A stretch of 64,000 bases of DNA from Agapetus fuscipes (GCA_951799405.1 OX637332.1:4097001-4161000); one strand, 5' to 3'; positions 1 through 9,078 are shown, counted from the first letter of the stretch. Translations and numbers: made by a program. Notes: generated by a model from the sequence alone, not told the origin.

Positions 1-60
1 TATGGCCAGGCAGAATAGGTTAGTGAATTGCATTCCTCTTCACAAATTTATTATAAAAAA
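1..60 (+). repeat. Family C SINE, 3' end only
   Basis: The window opens inside the 3' end of a family C element: a GGCCAGGCAGAATAGGTT motif followed by TTGCATTCCTCTT and an A-rich run. The same order is seen at the end of the full copy at 60212-60445. Confidence 0.6.
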
Positions 61-75
61 AAGGTATGCCATCAA

Positions 76-237
76 GAAGACACGTAGAAGTTCGATCTTA
101 CAACATAAAAATACAAATCTCAAATGAGCATAAGCCCTGCAACCCTTAGCGACATTCCCTGAAACAGACGTAACATTGTTAGATGTGATTATATTTTAGC
201 AGTATAATCCGTCAACCTCAAACCAACCTATATCCAG
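76..237 (-). repeat. Family E copy, degenerate
   Basis: Minus-strand family E sequence: the CCCTGCAAC, CATTCCCTGAAACAG and CAACCTATA blocks appear in the family order. It is more diverged than most copies and lacks the TTAGA tail. Confidence 0.6.
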
Positions 238-429
238 CGATTAACATTATAATTTTAATGAGTTATTATGAACCATCAATAAATATTAATTAACAATTAT
301 GCAAGAAACACTGTTCCTGTTAATAATTAAAATTAATAACACAATTAATAATTAAAATAAATCGAATAAGCTATTTTAATATTCAATAATTTGTTAATTT
401 TTATGATTCAAATTCAACACTCTTTTATT

Positions 430-668
430 TTCACGTAAACAATTATTTATTTTTAAGCGTTTTCGATCTTTAAATTATCGTCAGGTATTAAAATTTTAAA
501 AAAAAGTCACAATGGTACCATAAAGTAATACAATCAAATACAGATCGAAAACGTTTGTAATTTTTTTTTAAATAAATAATTGTATACGTGAAAATAAAAC
601 AGTGTTTAATTTGAATCATAAAAATTAACAAATTATTGAATATTAATTTTCAGTGTTAATACACAAAC
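430..668 (-). repeat. Hammerhead-type palindromic element (H1), degraded core
   Basis: Inverted arms built on GTGAAAATAAAACAGTGTTT flank a central segment. On the minus strand, CTGACGA (484-478) is followed by GAAAACGC (464-457), but the intervening hairpin no longer pairs well. On the plus strand a second GAAAACGTTT stands at 547-556 without an upstream CTGA motif. The right end carries the shared terminal block CAGTGTTAATACACAAAC (651-668). It is probably a dead copy. Confidence 0.55.
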
Positions 669-689
669 TTTTTTTTTTTTTTAAATAAA

Positions 690-990
690 CTACACATATA
701 GTGTAACTTCTTGCCGCGTTATCCCCGAAGGGATCGCATGTGGCGAGTTGAACCTAATTATTTTTACAGGTAAGGGGGCCGGCCTTACGCCAACCACTTT
801 AGTTGAAGTGGGGGTTGCCCAGCTCCCGAGAGGGCTGGTACACATTTCTTGTGAAGGCTGAGTAAACCTTGCCGGTATTTTTATTATGGGGTTTGAAATA
901 AACACCGAAATAGGAAATCATTTCTGACACCCTCCTCGGTGGGATTCGAACCCGAGCTCACGGGGAAGAATGCAAGCACTGTCGACCGGA
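690..990 (-). repeat. Family A tRNA-derived SINE, near full length
   Basis: Read on the minus strand, a tRNA-like head (B box GGTTCGAATCC near 950) leads into the body with CTTCACAAGAAATG, the GTGGTTGGCGTAAGGCCGG block and the TTCGGGGATAACGCGGCAAG block. The head is partly deleted (the A-box stretch GAGCTAT is missing). Confidence 0.8.
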
Positions 991-1071
991 CAAACAATAC
1001 AAAATATTTTAATATTGGTAATTTATTCACATGCAGATTTAGTTTCATATTCCCACTTTAAAAAAATTGTA

Positions 1072-1211
1072 TTCCTTCACTAATAGGTTGGTATGAGGCT
1101 GACCTTCATACTGTAAAAAAATGGTTCAATTTTTCTAGTTACCCCGGTATCAGGGAAAGGCGATAGGAGTCATGTGAAGCTTGTTTTATTTTGTATGTAC
1201 CCATGTATGTA
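1072..1211 (+). repeat. Family E copy, 5' half
   Basis: AGGTTGGTATGAGGCTGACC, GGTTCA and ATCAGGGAAAGG are in family E order. The 3' half is missing where the family A copy at 1217 begins. Confidence 0.65.
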
Positions 1212-1216
1212 CACTG

Positions 1217-1510
1217 TTGGTTGAGGGCTTGCATTTCATGCCCAGAGCTCGGGTTCGAATCCCACCGACGATGTCAGAAATGATATCCGGTATTGATCTT
1301 TATTTCAAACCCAAAATATATACCGGCAAGGTGTACTGAGCCTTCACAAGAAATGAGATCCAGCCCTCTCGGAAATTGGGAAACCCCCACTTCAACTGAA
1401 GTGGTTGGCCCCCTTCACGTAAAAATAATTTGGTTCTGAATCGCCAAATGTGACTTTTTCGGGGATAATGCAGGCGAGAAGTAACACTAGATATATGTGC
1501 AGTTTAGTTG
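1217..1510 (+). repeat. Family A tRNA-derived SINE
   Basis: A plus-strand copy with the B box GGTTCGAATCCC at 1252-1263 and the conserved body through CAGTTTAGTTG. The A box is eroded. Confidence 0.75.
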
Positions 1511-1549
1511 AAAAAAACATGCGGTATGTGTGAGCGAACTTAAATGTCG

Positions 1550-1808
1550 CTCCCCCAGTTCTTGTTTATCGTATACGCCAATCTTGTTAAATATGACTTT
1601 TTCATGCAGTTGTCTTATGAATCAAATTCTACACAATCTGAGCTTAGAAAAACCGGTAAAACTCGATAATGTGAGAGTTCTTTTAAATATTTTTTAAATA
1701 AATTTCTTGTTTTTATAAGACACATTGGTCCAGTAGTACACATGCAAACATTGCTCATGTAAAAAATTTTCAATGACGTATACGATAAACAAGAACTAAG
1801 GCAGCGAT
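1550..1808. mobile_element. Family D MITE
   Basis: Terminal inverted repeats: GCTCCCCCAGTTCTTGTTTA on the left and an inverted CAAGAACTAAGGCAGC on the right. The interior shares ACATTCTACACAATCTGAGC-type and CATTGGTCCAGTA blocks with the copies at 22052, 43487 and 51585. There is no coding capacity. Confidence 0.7.
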
Positions 1809-1996
1809 GTGTCTACTGGTGGGCATGCATTAAATATGAGCCTTAAATGTCAACACATCAGTGCAACTTCGATTATTGATTGAAGTTTGGTTTTTCACGT
1901 GACAAATCCTTTTTCACGATTTGTTGTGTTGTAGTATATCGATTTTATCATTATTATTATTGGTATTGACATTTTGTATGAGGAACATTTCAGTGT

Positions 1997-2132
1997 AATC
2001 ATACTTATATTTTTTATTTCCCTACTAATTTACCTCGATTTATTGAAAACCATTTATTCCGACCAAACGTCAATAAAAAAAACTGACATTAAAAAAAACA
2101 AACATCAAATCAAACAGTAATAAATCTGTAGT
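1997..2132. repeat. Direct repeat, left copy
   Basis: A stretch of about 135 bp (from TAATCATACTTAT to AGTAATAAATCTGT) recurs almost unchanged at 2874-3002 in the same orientation. No coding potential or termini were recognised. Confidence 0.75.
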
Positions 2133-2265
2133 TATTCAAACACTGTTTTATTTTCACTCTTTATTATTTAATTATTTGCACACAAACGTTTTCGACTACA
2201 CAGTAGTCATCATCAGGTAATAATTAAATAATAAAGAGTGAAAATAAAACAGTGTTTGAATAACT
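2130..2265 (-). ncRNA. Hammerhead ribozyme-like palindromic element (H2)
   Basis: A near-perfect palindrome whose arms are AGTTATTCAAACACTG and its complement. On the minus strand the centre reads CTGATGA (2216-2210), one unpaired T, a 6-bp hairpin GACTAC/GTAGTC with loop TGT, then GAAA and palindromic AACGTT ending in T (2193-2184). Helix I is AC/GT next to the core, an internal loop, then about 16 A/T pairs. This is the hammerhead layout with cleavage predicted after the T at 2184 of the minus strand. One base between A9 and helix II is extra to the textbook core, and stem III has no loop, so a dimer may be needed. Activity is inferred. Confidence 0.7.
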
Positions 2266-2325
2266 AAAAATAAGATGAATTTTCACAGTGTTATAATGCA
2301 CCAACCATCCAAAATATTAGTAATA

Positions 2326-2589
2326 AATCTAATCTAATCTAATCTAATCTAAGCTGCAAAGATATATATCATTTAAGATTTATATTAAACGCATTCCCAC
2401 AAGCAGACATGTATAATTTCGCGCTAACACATGCCGCATGTGGACCTACAATATAAAAACCCAATCTCAAATGAACTTAAGCCCTGCAACTCTTGCCGTC
2501 CTTCCCTGAAACAGGGGTGACATTGGCAAAGTGAACCATTTTTTACAGTATGGGTGGTCAGCCGCATACCAACCTATAAGTCAAGGAAC
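2326..2589 (-). repeat. Family E copy, full length
   Basis: The minus-strand copy carries a five-unit TCTAA tail at its low-coordinate end and ends at ACCTATAAGTCAAGGA. Confidence 0.85.
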
Positions 2590-2761
2590 AATTTCAAGGA
2601 ACGGTTTCATTTTAAAATATATATTTTGGGGCCAGTTTTAATGCAATTCAATTGTGTTTCCCTCATAACAAGTGTCATTTAATAATTATAAAAGTTTCTT
2701 ATTATTTTACTCCTAAAAGTACAACTTCCTCAAAAAATTATAGGATTTATACCGTTTGATT

Positions 2762-2832
2762 TAGAGGGCTCTTGAGGTGTGATACACACAAAAACAGAGA
2801 AACAAATAAGTCATATTATTATTTTTATTATA
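2762..2832 (+). mobile_element. CR1-like LINE 3' tail insertion
   Basis: GGGCTCTTGAGGTGTGATAC, ACACAAAAACAG and an ATT-rich end match the 3' UTR of the LINE at 13276-13692. The piece is flanked by TTGATT at 2756-2761 and 2833-2838, a plausible target-site duplication, so it is probably an extremely 5'-truncated retrotransposition. Confidence 0.6.
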
Positions 2833-2873
2833 TTGATTCAAAGATGACTTTTCAATGAAAATCTCTGAATCTC

Positions 2874-3002
2874 GTAATCATACTTATTTTTATTTCCCTA
2901 CTAATTTACCTCGATTTATTGAAAACCATTTATTACTAGCAAGCGTCAATAAAAAACTGACATAAAAGAAAACAAACATCAAATCAAACAGTAATAAATC
3001 TG
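2874..3002. repeat. Direct repeat, right copy
   Basis: Second copy of the block at 1997-2132; the differences are mainly small indels in A runs. Confidence 0.75.
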
Positions 3003-3209
3003 TTGAGATATTGAATTTATAACGTAACAGCTCCGATACAAGTCTCACGCTACAGACAGCTTCAGCCCTTTTTATAGTATGATATAAGGATGGTTCTTCA
3101 AACATTGGGAACTGGAACATGCGTGATTTTGCCAGAATAATATATTTAGAATATTCGAGCGAATACTACACTATAGAACAAATACAAGTAGTTGCTGGAG
3201 TGATGCTTT

Positions 3210-3500
3210 CAGGGATCTGTTGCCGTGGTCTGTGGGAGCTGGAGCTTCCGGACGTTTCGCCCATTTCTACAATGGGCTTCTTCAGCGTGAAGTATGATGA
3301 TGATGATGATCTTGATGATGATGATCTTGATGATGATGATCTTGATGATGATGATCTTGATGATGATGATCTTGATGATGATGATCTAGCCCATCGTAGA
3401 AATGGGCGAAACGTCCGGAAGCTCCAGCTCCCACAGACCACGGCAAAAGATCCCGGAAAGCATCACTCCAGCATCATCAGCCGGCCGTGTAAGCCTAAAA
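3210..3500 (-). ncRNA. Hammerhead ribozyme-like palindromic element (H3) with internal minisatellite
   Basis: Long inverted arms (CCGTGGTCTGTGGGAGCTGG at 3223 and its complement near 3440) flank two GCCCAT/ATGGGC hairpins. The minus-strand left arm gives the best hammerhead in the window: helix I CTTCACG/CGGAAG (one bulge; 3292-3286 and 3250-3245), CTGAAGA (3285-3279), an extra A, helix II GCCCAT/ATGGGC, then GAAACGTC (3258-3251) with a GTC cleavage triplet. The right arm repeats the hairpin and GAAACGTC but has lost CTGANGA. The open frames across it read a repeated DDDDL or RSSSS and are not proteins. It ends near GCCGGCCGTG, as does the element at 55805. Confidence 0.72.
3311..3385 (+). 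repeat. 15-bp minisatellite, five units
   Basis: Five tandem copies of CTTGATGATGATGAT lie between the arms of the ribozyme element, just where the second CTGANGA would be expected. Confidence 0.9.
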
Positions 3501-3502
3501 CT

Positions 3503-3869
3503 CTTATTAAATACAAGTAGAATTATTTAAACACTTACATCTAGAGACACACACACACATACACTTCCGCACAAGTAAAAAAAATCGTAACAATCGTAAA
3601 GCGACGTATGGCATCGTACAGACGCGGATGTTGGGATAAGCTGGATCCTGTTACAGCTCTTTGATCCACCTTGCCGCGCTTTTGTCACGTGACTTCATTA
3701 AATTAAAGTCATCCCGCCAAAGTAAACGTCATCATTGTTTGTGCGAATGTGAAACTTGGTACAAAATAATTAGTATTGCATCTGAAGCCAAAGGTTTCCG
3801 AACTGTTCCGACATTTTCTACAAATAATAAAAAATGAACCCATCACAAACATTTGGAAAATCGATTTGT
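3503..3869. other. Non-repetitive DNA, no gene recognised
   Basis: Moderate GC, with a short CA run near 3550. Neither strand gives a convincing coding frame and no known repeat was recognised. Confidence 0.4.
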
Positions 3870-4072
3870 TCCTTGACTTGCAGGTTGGTGTGAGGCTGAC
3901 CACCCATACTTTAAAAAAATAGTTTCAGGGAAGGTCGGCAAAAGTTGCAGGGCTCATGTTTATTTAAAGTTTGGTTTTTGAATTGCAAGTACACATGCAG
4001 CATTTGTAAGCGCAAACTTACACGTGTCTGTTTTCGGGCATTCGTTATGAATATGAATTTTAAATATTTTTA
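3870..4072 (+). repeat. Family E copy, internally deleted
   Basis: It starts TTCCTTGACTTGCAGGTTGG. The block from TGGTTCACTTT to CCCCTG is deleted, after which the copy continues to a degraded tail. Confidence 0.75.
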
Positions 4073-4074
4073 AT

Positions 4075-4203
4075 GGTATTTCTATTAGCACAGTGAAAGT
4101 CCATTGTATTTTTTTATAAATTCAGTAGAAAAAACACAGTTTTAATTCACTTTTATTTACGTATATTTTGCTCAAACGTTTTCGCCTAATAAGGCATCTT
4201 CAT
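4075..4203 (-). ncRNA. Hammerhead-like element (H4), truncated core
   Basis: The minus strand shows TGAAGA, helix II GCCT/AGGC, then GAAAACGTTT (4183-4174) and one arm GTGAATTAAAACTGTGTTTT. The leading C of CTGAAGA is replaced exactly where a duplicated block (4201-4545) begins, so the ribozyme is broken at that junction. The shared terminal block TATTAGCACAGTGAAAG lies at 4084-4100. Confidence 0.55.
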
Positions 4204-4552
4204 TTTTTTGCATAGGAAATTTTTGACTTTTTTTGTATAGATTTCTTTGTAAGGTTTTGTTCTTTTTTATATTTAAATGTAATTTATTATTCATATTCCT
4301 TGACTTATAGGTTGGTATGAGGCTGACCACCCATACTGTAAAAAATGGTTCACTTTGCCAATGTCACCCCTGTTTCAGGGAAGGTCGGCAAAAGTTGTGG
4401 GGCTTATGTTCATTTGAGGTTTGGATTTATTTGTAAGTACACATTCAGCATTTGTAAGCGCGAACTACACTTGTTGGTTTGTGGGCATACATCTGAGAGC
4501 TTTAAATGAATATATCCTTGCAACTTAGATTATAGATTATTATAGATTATTC
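4201..4552 (+). repeat. Family E copy plus 5' flank, duplicated at 50737
   Basis: Family E runs from 4296 to 4552. The preceding 95 bp (CATTTTTTTGCATAGG onward) is also nearly identical to 50737-50830, so the pair shares about 345 bp. Confidence 0.85.
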
Positions 4553-4609
4553 AGGGGCATAATTGTTTTTGAATTGAGTTTTAAATGTAAATATTTTTTT
4601 TTTAATATT

Positions 4610-4735
4610 TAAAAAATTTAAATGGTAAAACATGGTTTTAATTCACTTTATTTTTTTTCTTTTAAAATAAAATAAAATGTTAATAAAGTGAATTAAAACC
4701 ATGTTTTACCATTTCAATTTTTTAAATATTTAAAA
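4610..4735. repeat. Palindrome with hammerhead-element arms, no core
   Basis: Arms reading AATGGTAAAACATGGTTTTA then ATTCACTTTA and the complement enclose an A/T spacer. The arms resemble those of H4, but CTGANGA and GAAA are absent, so this looks like a core-deleted derivative. Confidence 0.6.
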
Positions 4736-5082
4736 AATGTGCTTTCACTGCGTTAACAGATCAACACTAAAAAATATAGTAAATATATATATATTTACAA
4801 CTTTGATAATAGCTATGTATTTGAATAACTTAAAGAAGCAGAGAAAAAAATCGTTCGTAGTTAAAGCAAAAAGTTTGGGAACCGTCGTTCTAAACAATAT
4901 GGCAGATTAAACGTGCACTATATACGTAATATGATTATCAAAATCCGGCGTGTTTCACTACGCCATGTGAATCTTAATTATAAAACACGACGTTTAAGCT
5001 TAACAAAATGGTTTACAAAAAAATTCTGCAAAATATAACTGCCCTTGTATTTTGTAGAGACTTTACTTACCAGACGTGTCCA

Positions 5083-5634
5083 GTCTAGTGGTGAATAAAG
5101 TTCGTTCGCCTCGTAAGTGGAAGGTCGTAGTTTTGAATCCCGGCGAAGCACAAAAAAAAACCATTTAAAATTTTGAAGGTTGCTCTTCGGTGGTTTGAAA
5201 AATCATTGCCTTTACCAAAGACCGGTCACAAAAAGTCCATCCAGTCTTACAGCAATTAGATCTTGCTTGAAAATTGACGCTTTGTAGCGACGACTAAGCT
5301 CGTAAAAAGTCCGGTCGATCGCTCAGTATGAATGAATGAATGCTTGCATTCTATGCTGAGAGCAAGGGTTCGATCCCCACTGAGGGTGTCAGAAATGATT
5401 TCACGTTTCGGTGTTTATTTCAAACCCAAAATAAATACTGGCAAGGCTTACTCAACCTTCACAAGAAATGAGAACCAGCCCCCTCGGTAGCTGGGAAATC
5501 CCCACTTCAACTGAAGTGGTTGGCGTGAGGCCGGTCCCTTCACCCATAAAAATAAATAGATCGTAAATCGCCTCATGCGACCCCTTCGGGATAACGCTGG
5601 CAAGAAGTTACACTATATGTTGCTTAGTTGCGGC
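5083..5634 (+). repeat. Composite SINE: family B joined to family A
   Basis: 5083-5302 is family B (head with TTTTGAATCCCGGCG, body with CCAAAGACCGGTCAC, ending GACTAAGCTCG). It passes through TAAAAAGTCCGG directly into the family A head GTCGATCGCTCAG (5312 onward) and the family A body up to TGCTTAGTTGCGG. The same B-A junction occurs at 23734 and 25726, so the pair probably moved as one unit. Confidence 0.8.
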
Positions 5635-5713
5635 TTTAGACACTATTCTTTGAATAGGATGAAATTAAAAAATAAATTACTTTTACCAGTTTGGTGGTCA
5701 ACTTTATTGCTAC

Positions 5714-5999
5714 TAAGCGTCACATATAGTGAAACTTCTTTCCGCGTTTTCTCCGAAGTAGTCGCATGTGGCGAGTGCACCAATTTATTTTTACAGGTAA
5801 GAGGGCCAGCGTTACGCCAACAACTTCTGTTCAAGTGGGGGTTTCCGAGCTCCCGAGCTCTCGAGGGGACTGGTACTCATGTCGTGTGAAGGCTGAGCAA
5901 GCCGTGCCGGTATTTCATCTTAGATTTGAAATAAATACAGATACGGAAAATCATTTCTGACACCTTTAGTGGGATTCGAACCCGAGCTTCTTCCAACTG
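5714..5999 (-). repeat. Family A SINE, inverted next to the composite
   Basis: Minus-strand family A: the 3' end at CACATATAGTG, the head at 5970-5999 with GGGATTCGAACCCGAGC. It lies tail to tail with the preceding copy, about 80 bp apart. Confidence 0.75.
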
Positions 6000-6287
6000 A
6001 AGACTATAGGGGAAAAGCAAGAAATGTCAGCAAAAATAAGAAAATAATCTACTAATTTGATTTAGTGGCATTTATATGTGTATCTTAAGCTCTGAAAAAT
6101 TTGTAATGCAACAACAGTTGCCATCACAGTTTATGGCGGTATTTCCGGCTCTTTTCGATAATAACTATGAGAAAAACAGACTTTCAAATTATATAATTTT
6201 GATTTCCTCAAAATGTTCTTCAACTGGCATTCCTTGTTCTTCCCCTGTAGTCTTCAATTGATCCATCGACCAGAATTCTCACCAAAA

Positions 6288-6893
6288 ATATATTAAACAT
6301 TCCACAAACGTTACAATAACACACAGAATTCTGTAATTTTTAATCACTTTTGTTAAGGTTCACGGCTACCCTAAACCTAACATGCCACAAACGTTACAAT
6401 AACACACAAAATTCTGTAACTTTTCATCAGTTTTGTTAGGGTTCACGGCTATCCTAAACCTTACATGCCACAAACGTTACAATAACACACAAAATGCTGT
6501 AACTTTTCATCAGTTTTGTTAGGGTTCACGGCTATCCTAAACCTTACATGCCACAAACGTTACAATAACACATAAAATGCTGTAATTTTTCATTAGTTTT
6601 GTCAGGGTTCACGGCTACCCTAAACCTAACATGCCACAAACGTTACAATAACACACAAAATGCTGTAATTTTTCAGCATTTTTGTTAGGGTTCACGGCTA
6701 TCCTAAACCTTACATGCCACAAACGTTGCAATAACACACAAAATGCTGTAATTTTTCATTAGTTTTGTTAGGGTTCACGGCTACCCTAAACCTAACATGC
6801 CACAACCGTTACAATAACATGCCACAAACGTTACAATAACACACAAAATGCTGTAATTTTTCAGCAGTTTTGTTAGGGTTCACGGCTACCTTA
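6288..6893 (+). repeat. 83-bp minisatellite, about seven units
   Basis: ACAAACGTTACAATAACACA recurs at exact 83-bp steps (CATGCC or CATTCC at 6298, 6381, 6464, 6547, 6630, 6713 and 6796), then once after only 23 bp. Each unit holds an interrupted inverted repeat TTAGGGT...ACCCTAA followed by CCTAA. Units differ by a few substitutions only. Confidence 0.92.
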
Positions 6894-7060
6894 TTTATGA
6901 CTAAATGAGCAGAAGGGCCGCTCATCTTGGGGTCATGGAGTATGACCACTCTCGGACCGACCCTAGTCCTTCGGGATTAAAGCAAATAGCCGCAGGGTAT
7001 GATTAAAATTAATAATACACGAACAGTGAATGCGTAACGTCCTTCATAAACTGTCAATTA
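6894..7060. repeat. Repeat piece related to the outer region of family C
   Basis: AATAGCCGCAGGGTATGAT resembles ACAGCCGCAGGGCTAGTAAT at about 8748, next to a family C copy. No frame or boundary is clear. Confidence 0.35.
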
Positions 7061-7105
7061 AGCATGTCACTCTTGTAAGGTGTAGCTTGGAATTACGGTA
7101 GCAAA

Positions 7106-7410
7106 AACGCAACTAAGCTTCACATATACTGTAACTTCTTGCGGCGTTATCCCCGAAGGGGTCGCATGTGGCGAGTTGAACCTATTTATTTTTACGCCAA
7201 CCACTTCAGTTGAAGTGGGGGTTTCCCAGCTCCCGATAGGGCTGATACTAATTTCTTGCGAAGGCTGAGTAAACCTTGCCGGTTTTTTATTTTGGGGTTT
7301 GAAATAAACACCGAAACGGGAAATCATTTCTGACACCCTCCTCGGTGAGATTCGAACCCGAGCTCACGGGATGGAATGCAAGCACTCTACCAACTGAGCT
7401 ATCAACCGGA
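7106..7410 (-). repeat. Family A SINE
   Basis: Near full length on the minus strand; the head retains the A-box region (CAACTGAGCTATC) and the B box (GATTCGAACCCGAG). It lacks the GTAAGGGGGCCGGCC stretch. Confidence 0.82.
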
Positions 7411-7529
7411 GAATCGGACGGTCGTTTGACATATTTACAATAATCATAACTAAAATATATAAAAAATTGTGACACCTGCGCTTAGGAAATGATTAATAAA
7501 TTATTGATTTGAATGGCTAAGGTTGCAAC

Positions 7530-7780
7530 TTCCTTGACTTATAGGTTGGTATGCGGCTGACCACCCATGCTGTAAAAAATGGTTCACTTTGCCAATGTCA
7601 CTCCTGTTTCGGGGAAGGACGGCAAGAGTTGCAGGGTGTATGTCCATTTGGGTTTTTTGTTGTAGGTTCACATGCGGCATGTGCAAGCGCGAACGTGTAA
7701 GTGTATGCTTGTGAAAATGCATATAATGTGAATCCCCAATGTTACATATCTTTGTAACTTAGATTAGATTAGATTAGATA
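7530..7780 (+). repeat. Family E copy, GTATGCGG/GTGTATG subfamily
   Basis: It reads GGTATGCGGCTGACC and GGGTGTATGTCCATTTG and ends in four TTAGA units. The same variant set is at 48911, 53876 and 62889. Confidence 0.88.
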
Positions 7781-7944
7781 ACTACACAGTTAAAAAAAAT
7801 GATCGTATATTACACGAAACGATATAAGAGAGCTTAAATTATTCTCATACATTATTCCGATCGAAAGAAAATTAACATTATAGTTATAATTATATGTCAC
7901 TCTTGCATTTGGTATTCCTTATTGACAGTTCCAGCCTGTTGGAC

Positions 7945-8770
7945 AGTTTTTTTTTTTTAAATAGATTTGTGAAGTTGAATGCAATTCGCCAAACTATTCT
8001 GCCTGGCCAGAAACAGGTATTAATATCTTACTTACTTACTTATTCAGCCACTTCTTATCCACTGCTGGACATAGGCCTCCCCCATATCTCTCCAGGCGTC
8101 TCTGTCCTGGGCTCTCTGCATCCAGTCACCAGCAACTCTTTTGATATCATTTGACCATCGTGTAAGAGGCCTTCCTCTTGTTCTTTTGTCTTCACGAGGT
8201 CTCCATTCTACCACTCTTTTTGTCCATCTTTGCTCGCTCAATCTGGCTACATGCCCTGCCCACGACCACTTCTGCTTTGCCACTCTTTTGACTATGTCAG
8301 TAACTCCCGATCTTCTACGTATTTCGGTATTTCGTATTCGATCTGATAGTCTTATGTGTAGCATAGCTCTTTCGTGCTTTCGTTGTGCTACACGAAGTTT
8401 CCTGATAGTCATTTTGGTGAGAGTTAGTGTCTCTGCTCCGTAAGTCATAACTGGCAGGACACACTGGTCGTACATTTTCCGTTTCAGGCAGGCAGGTATT
8501 AATATCATCATTTAATAATTCATTATTGTTTATTATTAATGAATTATTAAATAATAATTACCCAATAACATCTGTTGAACCAGGGTCAAAGTTAAAGTCA
8601 AGTGACCCAAGCGGGGATCGAACCAACGTTGTTCCATTCGAAACACGCTAGAAAGATCAGCCCTCTTGGCCCCCGCGGCTATAACCCGGACTAAACAACT
8701 GTTTTTTAAACTATATGTCATCACAGGTTCCTCGAGAATAAAACGAACAGCCGCAGGGCTAGTAATCATG
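7945..8770 (-). repeat. Family C element split by an RTE LINE insertion
   Basis: Its 3' end (TTGCATTC / GCCTGGCCAGAAACAGG) is at 7970-8013. The rest resumes at 8507 with the A/T region, GAACCAGGGTCAAAG and a tRNA-like B box, GGATCGAACCAACG. The interruption carries a 14-bp target-site duplication. Confidence 0.8.
8028..8492 (-). mobile_element. 5'-truncated RTE-type LINE with target-site duplication
   Basis: The minus-strand frame encodes the C-terminal end of an RTE-clade reverse transcriptase: CVLPVMTYGAETLTLTK, then an R-rich stretch, KWSWAGHVARL, WRPREDKRTRGRPLTRW, and a final GEAYVQQWIRSG, about 150 residues of an ORF normally near 1000. CAGGTATTAATATC flanks it at 8014-8027 and 8493-8506. 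The 3' end is a TAAG-type tail (rc of CTTACTTACTTATTC at 8028-8042). The open frame is intact at the end, so the insertion is fairly young, yet it can encode no functional enzyme. Confidence 0.88.
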
Positions 8771-8875
8771 ATCCGTCGATCAGCTAGGAATTAAATGTTG
8801 CATGAATAACAGTTAAAGATACTTATTGTTTTTTTATTTGATACTTTCTCATCAAAGTATTTTTTTTCTGTGCAC

Positions 8876-9078
8876 ATACGTCACTTTAGTGCTTGTTTGG
8901 CTTATTTTCAAAAGAGGTAATTTCACATGAGAAATTTTTGCATGTGTACTGAAACATTGTGTCTTCTGAAAACTGGAATTGATTTTAAATATATCTAAAA
9001 ACAACTCTCACATTATCGTGTTTTACTCGTTTTTCTTTGAAAAAAATGGTAGATGAGCCAAACTGGAGGACGAATACA
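8876..9078. mobile_element. Family D MITE, inverted and shortened
   Basis: It starts CACTTTAGTGCTTGTTTGGC and ends GAGCCAAACTGGAGGACG. The internal CTCTCACATTATCGTGTTTT is the inverse of the same block in the copy at 22052. Confidence 0.6.

Noticed and set aside
3119..3520. A 133-codon open frame rich in Asp (DDDDL repeats)
   Set aside because: The frame runs through the arms and minisatellite of a palindromic element; the opposite strand is equally open (RSSSS). It is an effect of the repeat, not a protein.
6288..6893. Interstitial telomere
   Set aside because: TTAGGGT/ACCCTAA occur once per 83-bp unit, not as tandem TTAGG; the tandem unit is something else.
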